This document shows, in pieces, positions 34,221 through 43,899 of a stretch of DNA of 64,000 nt; the stretch's first letter is position 1, and every line of letters starts with the position of its first letter. Origin of the DNA: Mimachlamys varia (taxonomy: Eukaryota; Mollusca; Bivalvia; Pectinida; Pectinidae); contig OX392538.1 in assembly GCA_947623455.1 (NCBI GenBank), positions 2,480,001 through 2,544,000 on the forward strand, read 5' to 3'. Below the pieces are notes generated by a model, which was not told the origin of the DNA, did no database searches, and saw only the letters and a list, made by a program, of their open reading frames with translations. The position numbers and the translations under genes were made by a program.

Positions 34221-35996
34221 ATGCAACTTCTGGGTAAGTATCAGGGAAAGGACAGGAAGAGACAAGCAGGTGTTCTTTGGTTGGTAAGTATAGTTTACAT
34301 GTTTTTCGCTTGTATTTTGTCGTCAGTAGTCCTTCTTTGTGTTGTTGCTGCATCTGTGGATACCAACATGTCTTCACTTCAGGATCTTATTGCTCTTGGA
34401 AAGGATATGAATTATGAAGGCGAGTCTTTGCAGAAATTCGTTAGCGAGCAGCAAGCGCATGCCAGAGATGAACGAGAGAAGGATAGAGAATTCAGATTGG
34501 AGATGGAGAAGAAGAATCTGGTATTAGAACAGGCTAAGATAGAAGCTGAGCGGGAAGCAAGAGCGGAGGCACGAATGGAGCTGGAGCACAAGATGAAGAT
34601 GGAACTACTACAAGGTGGAGGTGGAGAAGAGAATTCTAGTTCTACTGCACGAAGAGATTCGATGATAAAACGGGGACCAAAGTTACCAGCATTTGATGAC
34701 ACTCGCGATAATATGGATGCATACCTGCAGAGGTTTGAACGATATGCCGAGGCACAGAAATGGGAACGAGACCAGTGGGGAGCAAATCTCAGTGCGCTGT
34801 TGAAGGGTAAAGCATTAGATGTGTTTTCACGACTGCCTGTGGAAAAAGCCCTAGACTTTGATGAGTTGAAGAAAGCGCTTCTGTTTAGATTTGAGATGAC
34901 GGAGGAAGGTTTCAGAAAATCTTTCCGAACAGCGAGACCGGAAGGTGGAGAGACATTCTCGCAATTTGCTACACGCTTGCAAAGTTATGCCGAGCGATGG
35001 ATTGAACTGAGTAAGACAGAGAAAACCTACGATAAGCTGAGAGATCTCATGTTGAGGGACCAGTTCATTCACTGCTGTGGTCAGGATATTTCCCTTTTTC
35101 TAAAAGAAAGAATACCATCTTCAATTACAGAGATGGCCAGATTAGCAGACAAGTATGTGGAAGCAAGGGGAACAAAGGCGAACCAGGTTATATCTAGAGG
35201 TCAGAAGTCAGGTTCAAGTAAGATTCAGAGTTCTAGCCCTGCTGATGCGTCTACTTCCAAGCCTTCGTCAAAAGATAGGAAGTGTTATAACTGCGGGAAA
35301 CCTGGTCATTTGTCATACGAGTGTCGTGCCAAGAAGAATGGGTCTGGACACAAAGTTGCAGCTATGGTTGAAGAACAACATGGTAAAGAGAAGGAAGGTG
35401 ATCTTAAGAGGGTATCTAAGAAGAAATACGGGAAACAACACAAGAAGAATGATTCTGCAACTCTTAGTGTTTCTTGTGATGTGAAAAGCTCTCTACCTAC
35501 GACAATGCCAGTTGTGGAAGGCTATGTTGGCAGTTATTGTGTTACTGTACTTCGAGATACAGGATGTAGCGGTGTGGTTGTGAGGAAATGTCTCGTCGAC
35601 AAGAACAATTTCACAGGTAGATCTCAAGTGTGCACATTCGCCGATGGATCGCGGTTAGAAACGCCTATAGCTACAGTTGAAGTGGATTCGCCTTATTTCA
35701 GAGGAACAACTGAAGCATGGGCACTGGAAACGCCACTGTACGACTTAATTATAGGAAATATTCTTGGTGCATTACCTCCTGATAACCCAGACAAGAATTG
35801 GAAGATGAAGGAATCTACTGTTCAGGCGGTAGAGACACGCAAACAGATTAAGAAGAAATGGGTTGCATGCAGACCATTGAAAGTAACGGATTTGATGACA
35901 GATTTAGGCAGTGTAGAAGATTTGCGAAGAAGGACAGCAGACAGACCCTACATTGCAGAAATTCAGAAAATTGGCGTCTGCAGGACAAACCTATGA
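34221..35996 (+). CDS. gag: Gag-protease of Gmr1-like retrotransposon
   Basis: 591-codon frame. Residues 1-49 include a hydrophobic stretch and may be untranslated leader; the ATG at 34368 (residue 50, MSSLQDLIALGKDM) is a more likely start. Residues 80-130 form a charged, probably coiled-coil segment (REKDREFRLEMEKKNLVLEQ). Residues about 150-320 are a retrotransposon Gag capsid-type domain (FERYAEAQKWERDQWGANLS). A zinc knuckle CX2CX4HX4C (CYNCGKPGHLSYEC) sits at 355-368 and would bind RNA. A retropepsin with the active-site DTG at 446-448 follows, with an IIGNILGA segment near residue 515. The protein packages element RNA and the protease cleaves the polyprotein. The frame ends in a region overlapping the integrase frame, so protease-integrase continuity is lost by a frameshift near 35965. 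Confidence 0.9.
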   Translation: MQLLGKYQGKDRKRQAGVLWLVSIVYMFFACILSSVVLLCVVAASVDTNMSSLQDLIALGKDMNYEGESLQKFVSEQQAHARDEREKDREFRLEMEKKNLVLEQAKIEAEREARAEARMELEHKMKMELLQGGGGEENSSSTARRDSMIKRGPKLPAFDDTRDNMDAYLQRFERYAEAQKWERDQWGANLSALLKGKALDVFSRLPVEKALDFDELKKALLFRFEMTEEGFRKSFRTARPEGGETFSQFATRLQSYAERWIELSKTEKTYDKLRDLMLRDQFIHCCGQDISLFLKERIPSSITEMARLADKYVEARGTKANQVISRGQKSGSSKIQSSSPADASTSKPSSKDRKCYNCGKPGHLSYECRAKKNGSGHKVAAMVEEQHGKEKEGDLKRVSKKKYGKQHKKNDSATLSVSCDVKSSLPTTMPVVEGYVGSYCVTVLRDTGCSGVVVRKCLVDKNNFTGRSQVCTFADGSRLETPIATVEVDSPYFRGTTEAWALETPLYDLIIGNILGALPPDNPDKNWKMKESTVQAVETRKQIKKKWVACRPLKVTDLMTDLGSVEDLRRRTADRPYIAEIQKIGVCRTNL

Positions 35997-36997
35997 GTGG
36001 GACGATGGAGGATCATCAACTATCTTTTATCAGAAGGGTGTGATGTATCGGAAGTTTCAAAGCCCGAGAGTGAGGAATGGCATGACTTTCAGACAACTGA
36101 TCGTTCCAGAAAAGTACAAAGAGATCGTGATGAGGTTGGCACATGAATCTATCATGTCGGTGCATTTAGCTGCTAAGCGGACTACCAACAGGGTACTTTC
36201 GGAGTTCTTTTGGCCTGGAGTTCAAGCGTAGGTGATTCGGTTCTGTAGATCATGCGATATCTGTCAGCGGACATTCCCGAAAGGAAGAGTTCCCAAAGCT
36301 CCTCTAGGTGACATGCCTCTCATCGATACCCCATTTAAGAGGATCGCCGTGGATCTGATTGGACCATTGGAACCGGCTACGGAGAGAGGAAACAGATTTA
36401 TTTTGACATTTGTGGATTATGCCACTCGATATCCGGAAGTAGTTGCATTGAAGAGCATAGAGACAGAGAGAGTTGCAAAGGCACTCATAGACATCTTTAG
36501 CAGAGTGGGAATCCCATCTGAAATGTTGAGTGATCAGGGTGCACAGTTTACGTCGGAGCTGATGAGAGAGGTTAGCCGACTGCTGTCAATCAGACAACTT
36601 ACAACTACGCCATACCACCCCATGTGCAACGGTCTGGTGGAAAAGATTCAATGGGACCCTTAAGCAAATGTTGCGCAAGATGAGTGCAGAGCGACCAAAA
36701 GATTGGGACAGATTTATCAATGCCTTGCTGTTTGCCTATCGTGAGGTTCCACAAGAATCACTTGGATTTTCACCGTTCAAGTTGCTTTACGGGAGAGCAG
36801 TTAGAGGGCCAATGATGATTCTGAGGGAGCTTTTAACGAAAGACATACCAGACGAGGAAGTGAAAACCACGTATCAGTACGTTATGGATTTACGAGAGCG
36901 GATGGAGGAAACTTGTCGACTAGCATCGGATCATCTAATGGATGCGAAGTTCAAGCAGAAAAACACTTCAACAGAAGGGCAAGACAGCGAACCTTGA
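35953..36997 (+). pseudogene. Integrase of Gmr1-like retrotransposon, broken
   Basis: The N-terminal zinc-binding module begins in the frame at 35953 (HES...VHL histidines) and its two cysteines (CRSCDIC) lie after an in-frame TAG at 36229-36231. The catalytic core follows in 36232-36663 with D41 (AVDLIG), D101 (SDQGAQF) and E137 (VEK), a DD35E spacing diagnostic of retroviral-type integrases. A frameshift near 36650 moves the rest (WDRFINALLFAYREVPQESL) to 36668-36997, and a second near 36960-36990 moves the C-terminal part into the next frame. The enzyme would insert the cDNA into host DNA. All catalytic residues are present but the frame is interrupted at least three times. It lies before reverse transcriptase, the notable order. 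Confidence 0.9.
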
Positions 36998-38742
36998 AGG
37001 CTGGTGATAAGGTATTGGTACTCCTACCTACAAAAGCGAACAAACTTCTGATGCAGTGGAGAGGACCTTATGACGTTGTCGAGATGGTTGGACCGTCAGA
37101 CTATCGCGTCAACCGGGATGGAAAGGTGAAAGTCCTCCACATTAATCTACTGAAAAAGTATGAGGACCAGAAGAACAATCACCAAGACCTTGCGACAGTG
37201 TCTACAGAAGAAGCTTTCGCCTGCGTAATGTCAATGGTGATTGACGAAGGGGATAGCAAAGAGACTGATTACAACCAAGGGTTGGAGACTCTTCCTTGCG
37301 ACAAAGGAAAGGAAGGAATCAAAGATGTGGAAATTGCAGATGAACTTTCGGAAGGACAGAAGAGTGAAGTGCAGACTTTACTAAACGGATATAAGGATGT
37401 GTTGACTGATCATCCAGGCAGGACAGTTCTTGGGGAGCATGACATTGTAACTACAACAACTGAGCCAGTACGTGTGAAACCCTATCCTTTGCCATTCAAC
37501 ACCAAAGAGTTCATACAGAAGGAAGTAGACAAGATGTTGGAAATGGGGGTAATTGAGCCATCATCATCGCCTTACTCAGCGCCTGTGGTGATTGTGAAGA
37601 AGAAAGATGGCACCAACCGATTTTGCATTGACTTGAGAAGATTGAATCGGGTGACTGTATTTGATGCAGAGACGATGCCAAATACGGAGGACATCTTTTC
37701 AAGACTTGCTGGTGCTAACTACTTTTCAAGACTCGACCTTAGCAAAGGGTACTGGCAGGTGCCACTGTCGGAGAGAGCGAAGCCGATGACAGCATTTGCT
37801 ACACCACAGGGATTTTTTCAATTCAAGGTTATGCCGTTCGGATTGGTGAACGCTCCAGCGACTTTCAGCCGGATAATGAGAAAGTTATTAGCAGGAATGG
37901 AACATCTCGAGAATTTCATAGATGACATTCTCATCTACACAACCATCTGGGGGGAACATGTGGATGTCCTGAAGGAGTTATTTTCGCGTTTGAGTAATGC
38001 GGGATTGACAGCTAGACCCAGCAAGTGTGCGTTAGGTTTTGGGAGTTTATCGTGCCTTGGACATGTGGTGGGCTCAGGACGACTTAAACTGGAACATTCA
38101 AAAGTGAAAGCCATTGAGGAAGCGCCAAGACCAACAACTAAGAAGCAAGTTCGGTCATTCTTGGGACTGGCGGGGTTTTATAGAAAATTCATTCCGAATT
38201 TTGCCGCAATCAGCCTACCACTGACTGACTTGACAAAGAAGGGTTGCGCCAACAAAGTTGTTTGGGAGGAAAGTCAACAGATTGCCTTCAATACTTTGAA
38301 GAAGATGCTAACAGCAGGACCGGTATTAAAGCTGGCTGATCTTGCGCAGGACTTTATCCTTCGCACGGACGCATCTGATACAGGACTTGGTGCAGTGCTT
38401 TTGCAAGAGGACAATGATGAGAAGCTGCCTGTAGCCTACGCAAGCAAGAAACTTTTACCAAGAGAAAGGAATTATGCGATAGTGAAAAAGGAATGCTTGG
38501 CTATCGTTTGGGGAATCCAGAAATTCGAACCATATTTGTATGGAAGACAGTTCATATTGGAGACGGACCATCAGCCCCTCACCTACCTCCATCGATCGAG
38601 GACTGCTAACGCTAGACTTATGCGTTGGGCGCTGCTACTCCAGCCATACCGATTTCGGAATTCGAGCGATAAAGGGCGTGGACAATGTAGGAGCCGATTA
38701 CCTGAGCAGGGTCTGAGACATTCATACTCCGTGAACTTTTGA
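36913..38742 (+). CDS. GPY module, reverse transcriptase and RNase H
   Basis: 609-codon frame; the first ~25 codons overlap the preceding integrase frame. Residues 29-82 are the integrase C-terminal GPY/F module (WRGPYDVVE at 49-57). Reverse transcriptase spans about 150-400: LDLSKGYW at 274-281 carries the first catalytic Asp (275), MPFGLVNAPATF at 307-318, and FIDD at 335-338 the catalytic pair. RNase H follows with D486 (RTDAS), E527 (KKEC) and D552 (ETDHQPL). Together they copy element RNA into double-stranded DNA. Near 38660 a single-base shift takes the end of RNase H out of frame, so the last ~25 codons of this frame are not the native C terminus. The RT core itself is uninterrupted for more than 500 codons. 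Confidence 0.93.
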   Translation: MSTSIGSSNGCEVQAEKHFNRRARQRTLKAGDKVLVLLPTKANKLLMQWRGPYDVVEMVGPSDYRVNRDGKVKVLHINLLKKYEDQKNNHQDLATVSTEEAFACVMSMVIDEGDSKETDYNQGLETLPCDKGKEGIKDVEIADELSEGQKSEVQTLLNGYKDVLTDHPGRTVLGEHDIVTTTTEPVRVKPYPLPFNTKEFIQKEVDKMLEMGVIEPSSSPYSAPVVIVKKKDGTNRFCIDLRRLNRVTVFDAETMPNTEDIFSRLAGANYFSRLDLSKGYWQVPLSERAKPMTAFATPQGFFQFKVMPFGLVNAPATFSRIMRKLLAGMEHLENFIDDILIYTTIWGEHVDVLKELFSRLSNAGLTARPSKCALGFGSLSCLGHVVGSGRLKLEHSKVKAIEEAPRPTTKKQVRSFLGLAGFYRKFIPNFAAISLPLTDLTKKGCANKVVWEESQQIAFNTLKKMLTAGPVLKLADLAQDFILRTDASDTGLGAVLLQEDNDEKLPVAYASKKLLPRERNYAIVKKECLAIVWGIQKFEPYLYGRQFILETDHQPLTYLHRSRTANARLMRWALLLQPYRFRNSSDKGRGQCRSRLPEQGLRHSYSVNF

Positions 38743-38763
38743 AAAAGTGTTACCACTTTTTTC

Positions 38764-38780
38764 TGGAATTGGGGGATATT
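38764..38780 (+). promoter_or_regulatory. Polypurine tract
   Basis: A purine-rich run containing GGGGGA lies just upstream of the 3' LTR, the usual place for the plus-strand primer of reverse transcription. It is interrupted by a TT, so the exact primer boundary is uncertain. Confidence 0.55.
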
Positions 38781-40150
38781 TGTCACGTTCGTATAAATGT
38801 TTGTATTTGTTTTCATGTATGGTTGTGTCATGTATGTTCGTTGTTCCTTGTGAGTGACCGTAGTTTTAGAGAGAGTGACCGGAAATGGGTAAGTCCAAGC
38901 GGGACATTTTGAGGCGACAGATATTTCGCTAGTTTATTCAACCCATTCTACTGCAAGCGCAGTATAAACATGATAACAGACTGTGGTGAGTATTTCTTCA
39001 CTATATATGCATTTCTTTGTCTGTTTTTGTAGCCCATTTGTGGATAAATATCTATGTAAACAATCGTTTGCTCGTGCGGTTCAGTCATGCGTTTCATTGT
39101 GTATAATGTAGTTTTAGAGACAGTATCTGTAAATATCAATATTGTTGATTACATATATCAATATGAATGCATGTTTATTTGTAAGTCCATGTATTAGAAC
39201 GCATAAATATGTTATGTTTATAGTAAAGTGTGTTCAGGTGAGTTCGTATGCGTGTATGAAAAAGTATGGAAGCCATGAGTGGCCAAATCTAACTTTAAAA
39301 TGTTATATAAATAATGTTATTTGTTGTATTCTGAACCCGCACAATAGCATATTTTAGGTTATTGATTTCTTTCTAAAATTGTCATATTATTTTGTTGGAT
39401 TTAATCGAATTCATGTGTAAATTGATTGGTCTTAAACTTAGACGAGTTGTTGTCAATAATTCTTTGATGTCGTATGTGAAATGTATGAGAGTTTTACTTA
39501 GTTGTTCTTGTTATTATTTTTTAAGCTTCATGTGACGGTTACAAGCACCGGCGATCTCTATCGGGGCCTGTGAGTTGCGGCAACCGGACCGACAGCAGTC
39601 AAGGTCAGCCTACAGCGAGGAAACAGGTCAAGAACATGTCCATGGTGACTTGAAGAAAGAAGAACTACCGTGGCCATCAGCCGACAAAGCTCTGACTTGT
39701 CGGAGGCTTTATTGGATACTTCTTCGTTACCAGTAGATGGTGACTATTGCTTATTACACCAATATGATGTCCTAGGTGGATTTCATTGTCCTGTATGGTA
39801 ATTGGTGTCCTGTGTGGAACGTGTAACTATGATCATGTGTGAAGCTTGTCATTATAATCCTGTGTGGAACTTGATATCCTGTGTGGAACTTGATGTCCTT
39901 TGTGGACATTAGTCAGTCCTATCTGACCACCATTTGCTTGTCATTGTTGATGAAGAGGAGAGATATGGACGTTATCGCAACACTGTAACCTACTCATGTT
40001 GCTTAAAAGACTCTTAGTGTAGAATTGATATTGTGTGAAACCGAGTATGTTTGTGAGTGTGATTTGTGTATATTGTAAATAAATTGTAAATTGTACTTCA
40101 ATCTTGTTTTCATTTTCCGTATAACTACTCAACGCTCATCCTACGTTACA
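38781..40150 (+). repeat. 3' LTR
   Basis: 1370 bp, same TG...CA termini as the 5' LTR. By eye it differs by 11 substitutions and an 11-bp deletion near 38970. It is followed immediately by the GTATG target duplicate. Confidence 0.95.
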
Positions 40151-40155
40151 GTATG

Positions 40156-40515
40156 TTGTGTCCTAATTTCTAATTCAAGAAGTGATATATGATTGACTAA
40201 ATCAGCAATCCTTCTCTTGTTGAGAACGTGACAATTATTTGGATATATTTACATTCTGATTGTTTCTTCTCTATATGAATTTACCAACTGAAAACAACAA
40301 ACAAAAGAATATGAATACAGCATGAAGACAGTATGAATACATCGATTCACGTGAACTACGTATTCCATAATATATTGATTATGTTCAATGCGAGTCTTGA
40401 CGCTCCGCTAACACGGAGAGTGCCCCTGTGTCAATATTACAAAAAAAATACAGAAAAAGGAAATGCATTTAAAAAAATGATTTATAGTTAACATGTAAAT
40501 ATATGAATTGAACGG
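40156..40515. other. Host flank of the LTR element
   Basis: AT-rich sequence with no gene or repeat recognised. Confidence 0.5.
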
Positions 40516-40518
40516 CGG

Positions 40519-40640
40519 TTTTTTAATTTCCATGTCGGTATGAGTGCAAAACGGTTACATCCATATTGACCATGAAGCTCTAGCTTCATGCAATATGGAT
40601 GTAACCGATGTTCATTCATACCGACAGGAAAATTAAAAAA
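40519..40640. repeat. Fold-back element, ~60-bp arms
   Basis: Near-perfect inverted repeat: TTTTTTAATTTCC, TCGGTATGAGTG, GGTTACATCCATATTG and GAAGCT on the left, and their complements on the right, with only two bases between the arms at 40580. A few mismatches and a short bulge. Likely a MITE or fold-back insertion; it is unrelated in sequence to the hairpins at 10062 and 32282. Confidence 0.85.
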
Positions 40641-40991
40641 AATAAATAAATAAAAATGGTTTTCATGACAAATTGTATAATTTATTAAATCGAATAGCGT
40701 TACAGTAAAGTGGTATACATGTCATTCCAGCCATAACATGCATGTCGCCATTTAACTTGCTAGTCCTATGGTGGTATTACTGATTTAAATGTTATCGTAA
40801 CGTTTACCTGCTGAATTCCAACACCCATACACAGTTACTTGGTAGCTGAAAGCCAATACAGCAGCGAAATATCTCCGAGTGCAGTTAAAGACGCTTCGTC
40901 AAGCTCTGTTGTTTTTCTCGTAATGAATAATTAACAAAAGTACCTATATGTATGATGTATTGCGAAATATACAATTCTTATTATGTATCAA

Positions 40992-41578
40992 TCCAAGTGC
41001 ACGAATTGTCAATTGGTTTGCACGAATTTTCAACTTTTTCAGCCTAATTTGTAGTAATATGTGCACACGAATGGTCAATCTGTGTGCATGTTCTAGTAAT
41101 CCGTGTGCAACAATTGTCAATATATGCACACGTTTTAGAAAATGTGCGCACGGATTGTCGATCTGTGAGAATGTTTTTGTAGTCTGTGCGCACATTTAAG
41201 TTAGCTGTTCGCACGTTTTAGTAATCTTTGCGCACGAATCGCGGCACACAAATTGACAATACATGCGCAAAGATTACTGAAACGTGCGCCCAGATTGATA
41301 AATACAATATGTCCCTTCGCGATCTCCGTACCAAACTCCTAATAAACCGTGCGCACAGATTGGCAATTCGGGCGCACTAATTACAGAAACGTGTGCACAG
41401 AAAACTAAAACGTGGTCACAGATTTACAATTCGTGCGCAATTACCAAAACGTGTGCACTGATGGACAATGCGTTCGCACAAATTTCTAAAACATACGCAC
41501 AACTTGACAATTCGTTCGCATGAATTACTTTAACGCACAGATTGATAAATATATTACAAGGTCCCTTCGCGGGCTCCA
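40992..41578. repeat. Bipolar array with GTGCGCAC motifs
   Basis: The left half (40992-41245) repeats degenerate units of the form TGTGCGCACGAATTGTCAAT and GTGCGCACGTTTTAGTAATC. The right half (41250-41575) carries the reverse complements (GATTGACAATTCGTGCGCAC type). Innermost arms 41211-41234 and 41264-41287 pair over 24 bp with one mismatch. In the right half a larger segment (CAGATTGATAAATA ... TCCCTTCGCG) occurs twice, at 41291-41333 and 41535-41576. No coding frame is convincing. Confidence 0.75.
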
Positions 41579-41619
41579 TGTTACTGATCGATGAACTGCT
41601 ATTCTATTTGTAAAAATCA

Positions 41620-41775
41620 ATGAATACCGAAGCTTCGATATTTGATATTCCGAGAAAACCCTAGAATAACGAAACAACTGCGAAATGTAAACACCATAGG
41701 ATAGAGAAGTAGGAATGTAACTATCAAGAAAGGGAAAGTTCTCGATTGGAAAATTGAAATCGTCTCGTTGCAAAG
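41620..41775 (-). mobile_element. Penelope-like RT remnant, copy P10
   Basis: Minus-strand codons RDDFNFPIENFPFLDS, then YGVYISQLFRYSRVFSEYQ. After SEYQ the sequence jumps to the family's terminal motif (GAAGCTTCGGTATTC), implying an internal deletion that fused the RT to the 3' terminus. Confidence 0.65.
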
Positions 41776-42302
41776 TTAAAGTATTTTTAAGTCTCAATTT
41801 CTCAGTCATATCCGTTAATACAGAAATATAAAAAAACAAGCTCTTGTACTGATTAGACAATCGTTTAGATCATTCATATCGTTAAAATATATAAAAAAAA
41901 TATAGCTTCAGTTGTGTTTTTCTTCATAAAGACAGTTAAAATTTACATTACAAATTATGTTCAAAAACCACTCTAAAACGCCTTACCGTACATATCTTTA
42001 CAATTTATACATTCAATACAATACACATTTACATAAACATTAATCAATATTTGGAAATTAACATGAACAGCTTTATCAGACACCTATCAAATCCTATGCC
42101 CCCAGGCTAATGTATCCCGATGTGTGTATGCATGCATGTGTGCTGGGGATGTCTTGTGTAATGGGACTGTGCAGAACAATACGAAAGCTAAGAAATAAAA
42201 TACGTAATTACATACAGATTGTGTACGCCTACTTAAACGTTTCAAAAAGGTTGAAATAGAGCAGCTGGCTGTAAGTCCTATTTATGACCATATTTCTACG
42301 TT

Positions 42303-42538
42303 ACACCGGTGACAACACCCCATGTCTCATGATGAAAGGCAGGTAGATAGAGAGGTTAAACTGTTCTAAAAGTGCATATACGATCAGCAAAACCCCGATC
42401 TATTGTAAATAAGTATTGAAACACAGGTGACACCACCCCATGTCTCATGATGAAAGGCAGGTAGATAGAGAGGTTAAACTGTTCTAAAAGTGCATATACG
42501 ATCAGCAAAACCCCGATCTATTGTAAATAAGTATTGAA
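42303..42538. repeat. 118-bp tandem duplication
   Basis: Two adjacent copies of a segment containing CCCATGTCTCATGATGAAAG and 'ctgttctaaaagtgcatata', differing at only a few positions at the 5' end (ACACCGGTGACAACACC against ACACAGGTGACACCACC). Confidence 0.9.
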
Positions 42539-42738
42539 ACACTTATATTAATATGATAAGTGTATTATACCAGACAAAGGACAAATATTTTACAGACCAT
42601 TTAACATGCACTTTTCTTTTAAATACAGCAGCGAAACCCTGTTATTACCAGGACAAAAGATTTATGAAAGGCAGCTGTTGAAATAATACTTTACATTAAG
42701 TTAAAAAAATAATATCCCGAAAGCTATTAAGTGTTAAA

Positions 42739-42762
42739 GCTCTCTCTCTCTCTCTCTCTCTT
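42739..42762. repeat. (CT)n microsatellite
   Basis: Uninterrupted CT dinucleotides, about 11-12 units. Confidence 0.9.
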
Positions 42763-43581
42763 TATCATTACTCATGTTGTGTTGAGTCAGATTGACAGGG
42801 AGGGGCTAATCGACAACACGTTTGACGCGCATGTGAACGATTATCCTTAAACCTGTAACAGATACCAGAAATCTACTTCAATAAAATCCTTTGGGGAAAA
42901 TCAATTAGAAATAAATCCGCATTCTAAAAGGTTCCTATCGATGTGTTAAACCAGATACTTTTACAACGCACTACCGTACATGTACGTGGCAATATACAAT
43001 GTACATACAGTAGTCCAAGAAAAATAAGCGTAACTGCACTGGATGTGCAAATTGACAGGAAAGTGAGCAGATAATGCATTTTAAATGTATGGTGTCAAAA
43101 ACAATAATAATAGTTTACGTCATTAGATATAGTGCCCCATGCAGCTATCGCCTTAAAGTACATGTACAAAGATATATCACTGTTACCATTCTGGGCAATA
43201 TGTAGGGGCTGCTTTATCAGGCGTTAACTGTTTGCCCTATGCCACTTAGCTAATACACCCCTCAGTGTTAGCGCATGTGTATGTGCTGATGATGTATTAT
43301 GTAATATTGGTAGAGGGATGGTGCTTCCAACAGCAATATTTACATGTATTGCGCCACCTCCGCAGCACAGATACCGTTACCTCCACTCCAGTCATTTTAC
43401 ACTCGGTATCATTTGTTGGAGTTGTGTGCGTAGGAAAAAAGTACATTTTCTGGATATTCCATGTGTACGACGGGTTTGAACACCGACCGACTACGTAGAA
43501 AACAAACGATCCGCCCATAGTATCATATATTGTATACCCTTTAACGAGATACGTGTAGTTTACATATACAACCACATAAAC

Positions 43582-43895
43582 AATCAGAGTATACCAAAGC
43601 GTCAACAAAACCATAAACCGAACTCAACTTCGATTAAACTAGGCGTAATATACGAAAAAAAGAAAGATCCACATAGAGACTCTTATAGAAGTACAAGAGA
43701 ATAAGACCAAGTGTTCCAGAGGAGTAAGCGTCTTCTGCATCATCGACGACACCCGCCATGTAAATGTTGGCCACATCCAAGTAAACATCAAATCCTCAAG
43801 ATGAGAGGTGAGTCGTTATTGTCAATCGCAACAAGTAAGTACACTAGTGAGCATACTCAAAAATGTCCATTTTCATAAATTAGGGCGACATTTCA
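43582..43895 (-). mobile_element. Penelope-like 3' tail, copy P11
   Basis: Full 3' tail on the minus strand. It starts at the terminus AGAGTATACCAAAGCGTCAA, continues through 'gattaaactaggcgtaatat' and CAAGTGTTCCAGAGGAGTAA to 'catcgacgacacccgccatg', and then the upstream UTR with AACAAGTAAGTACACTAGTG. It ends in the last RT codons near 43880. Confidence 0.7.
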
Positions 43896-43899
43896 ATAT

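Larger units (their letters stand above)
32637..40155 (+). mobile_element. Full-length Ty3/gypsy LTR retrotransposon, Gmr1-like
   Basis: Complete element of 7.5 kb with LTRs at 32642-34022 and 38781-40150, flanked by the 5-bp target duplication GTATG (32637-32641 and 40151-40155). Internal order is primer site, gag, protease, integrase, reverse transcriptase, RNase H, polypurine tract. Domains are gypsy-like by sequence (GPY module after integrase, FIDD reverse transcriptase), but integrase precedes reverse transcriptase. That order is copia-like and characteristic of the Gmr1 group within Ty3/gypsy. The LTRs differ by about 11 substitutions and one 11-bp indel (about 0.8 percent), so insertion is recent. 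The pol region contains one in-frame stop and several frameshifts, so this copy is not autonomous. No envelope-like frame is present. Confidence 0.93.
41880..43580. other. Non-coding stretch with small repeats
   Basis: No gene recognised. It contains the 118-bp tandem duplication (42303-42538) and a CT dinucleotide run (42739-42762). The minus-strand frame at 43297-43614 (105 codons) shows no motif I can name. Confidence 0.5.

Noticed and set aside
34221..38742. Ty1/copia element
   Set aside because: The integrase-RT order is copia-like, but the GPY module, FIDD RT, CCHC/DTG region and RNase H motifs are gypsy-like.
32642..40150. Endogenous retrovirus with envelope
   Set aside because: RNase H is followed within 100 bp by the polypurine tract and 3' LTR; there is no room for an env frame and none elsewhere in the element.
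43297..43614. 105-codon minus-strand protein
   Set aside because: No recognisable domain; ordinary length for chance frames in this window.
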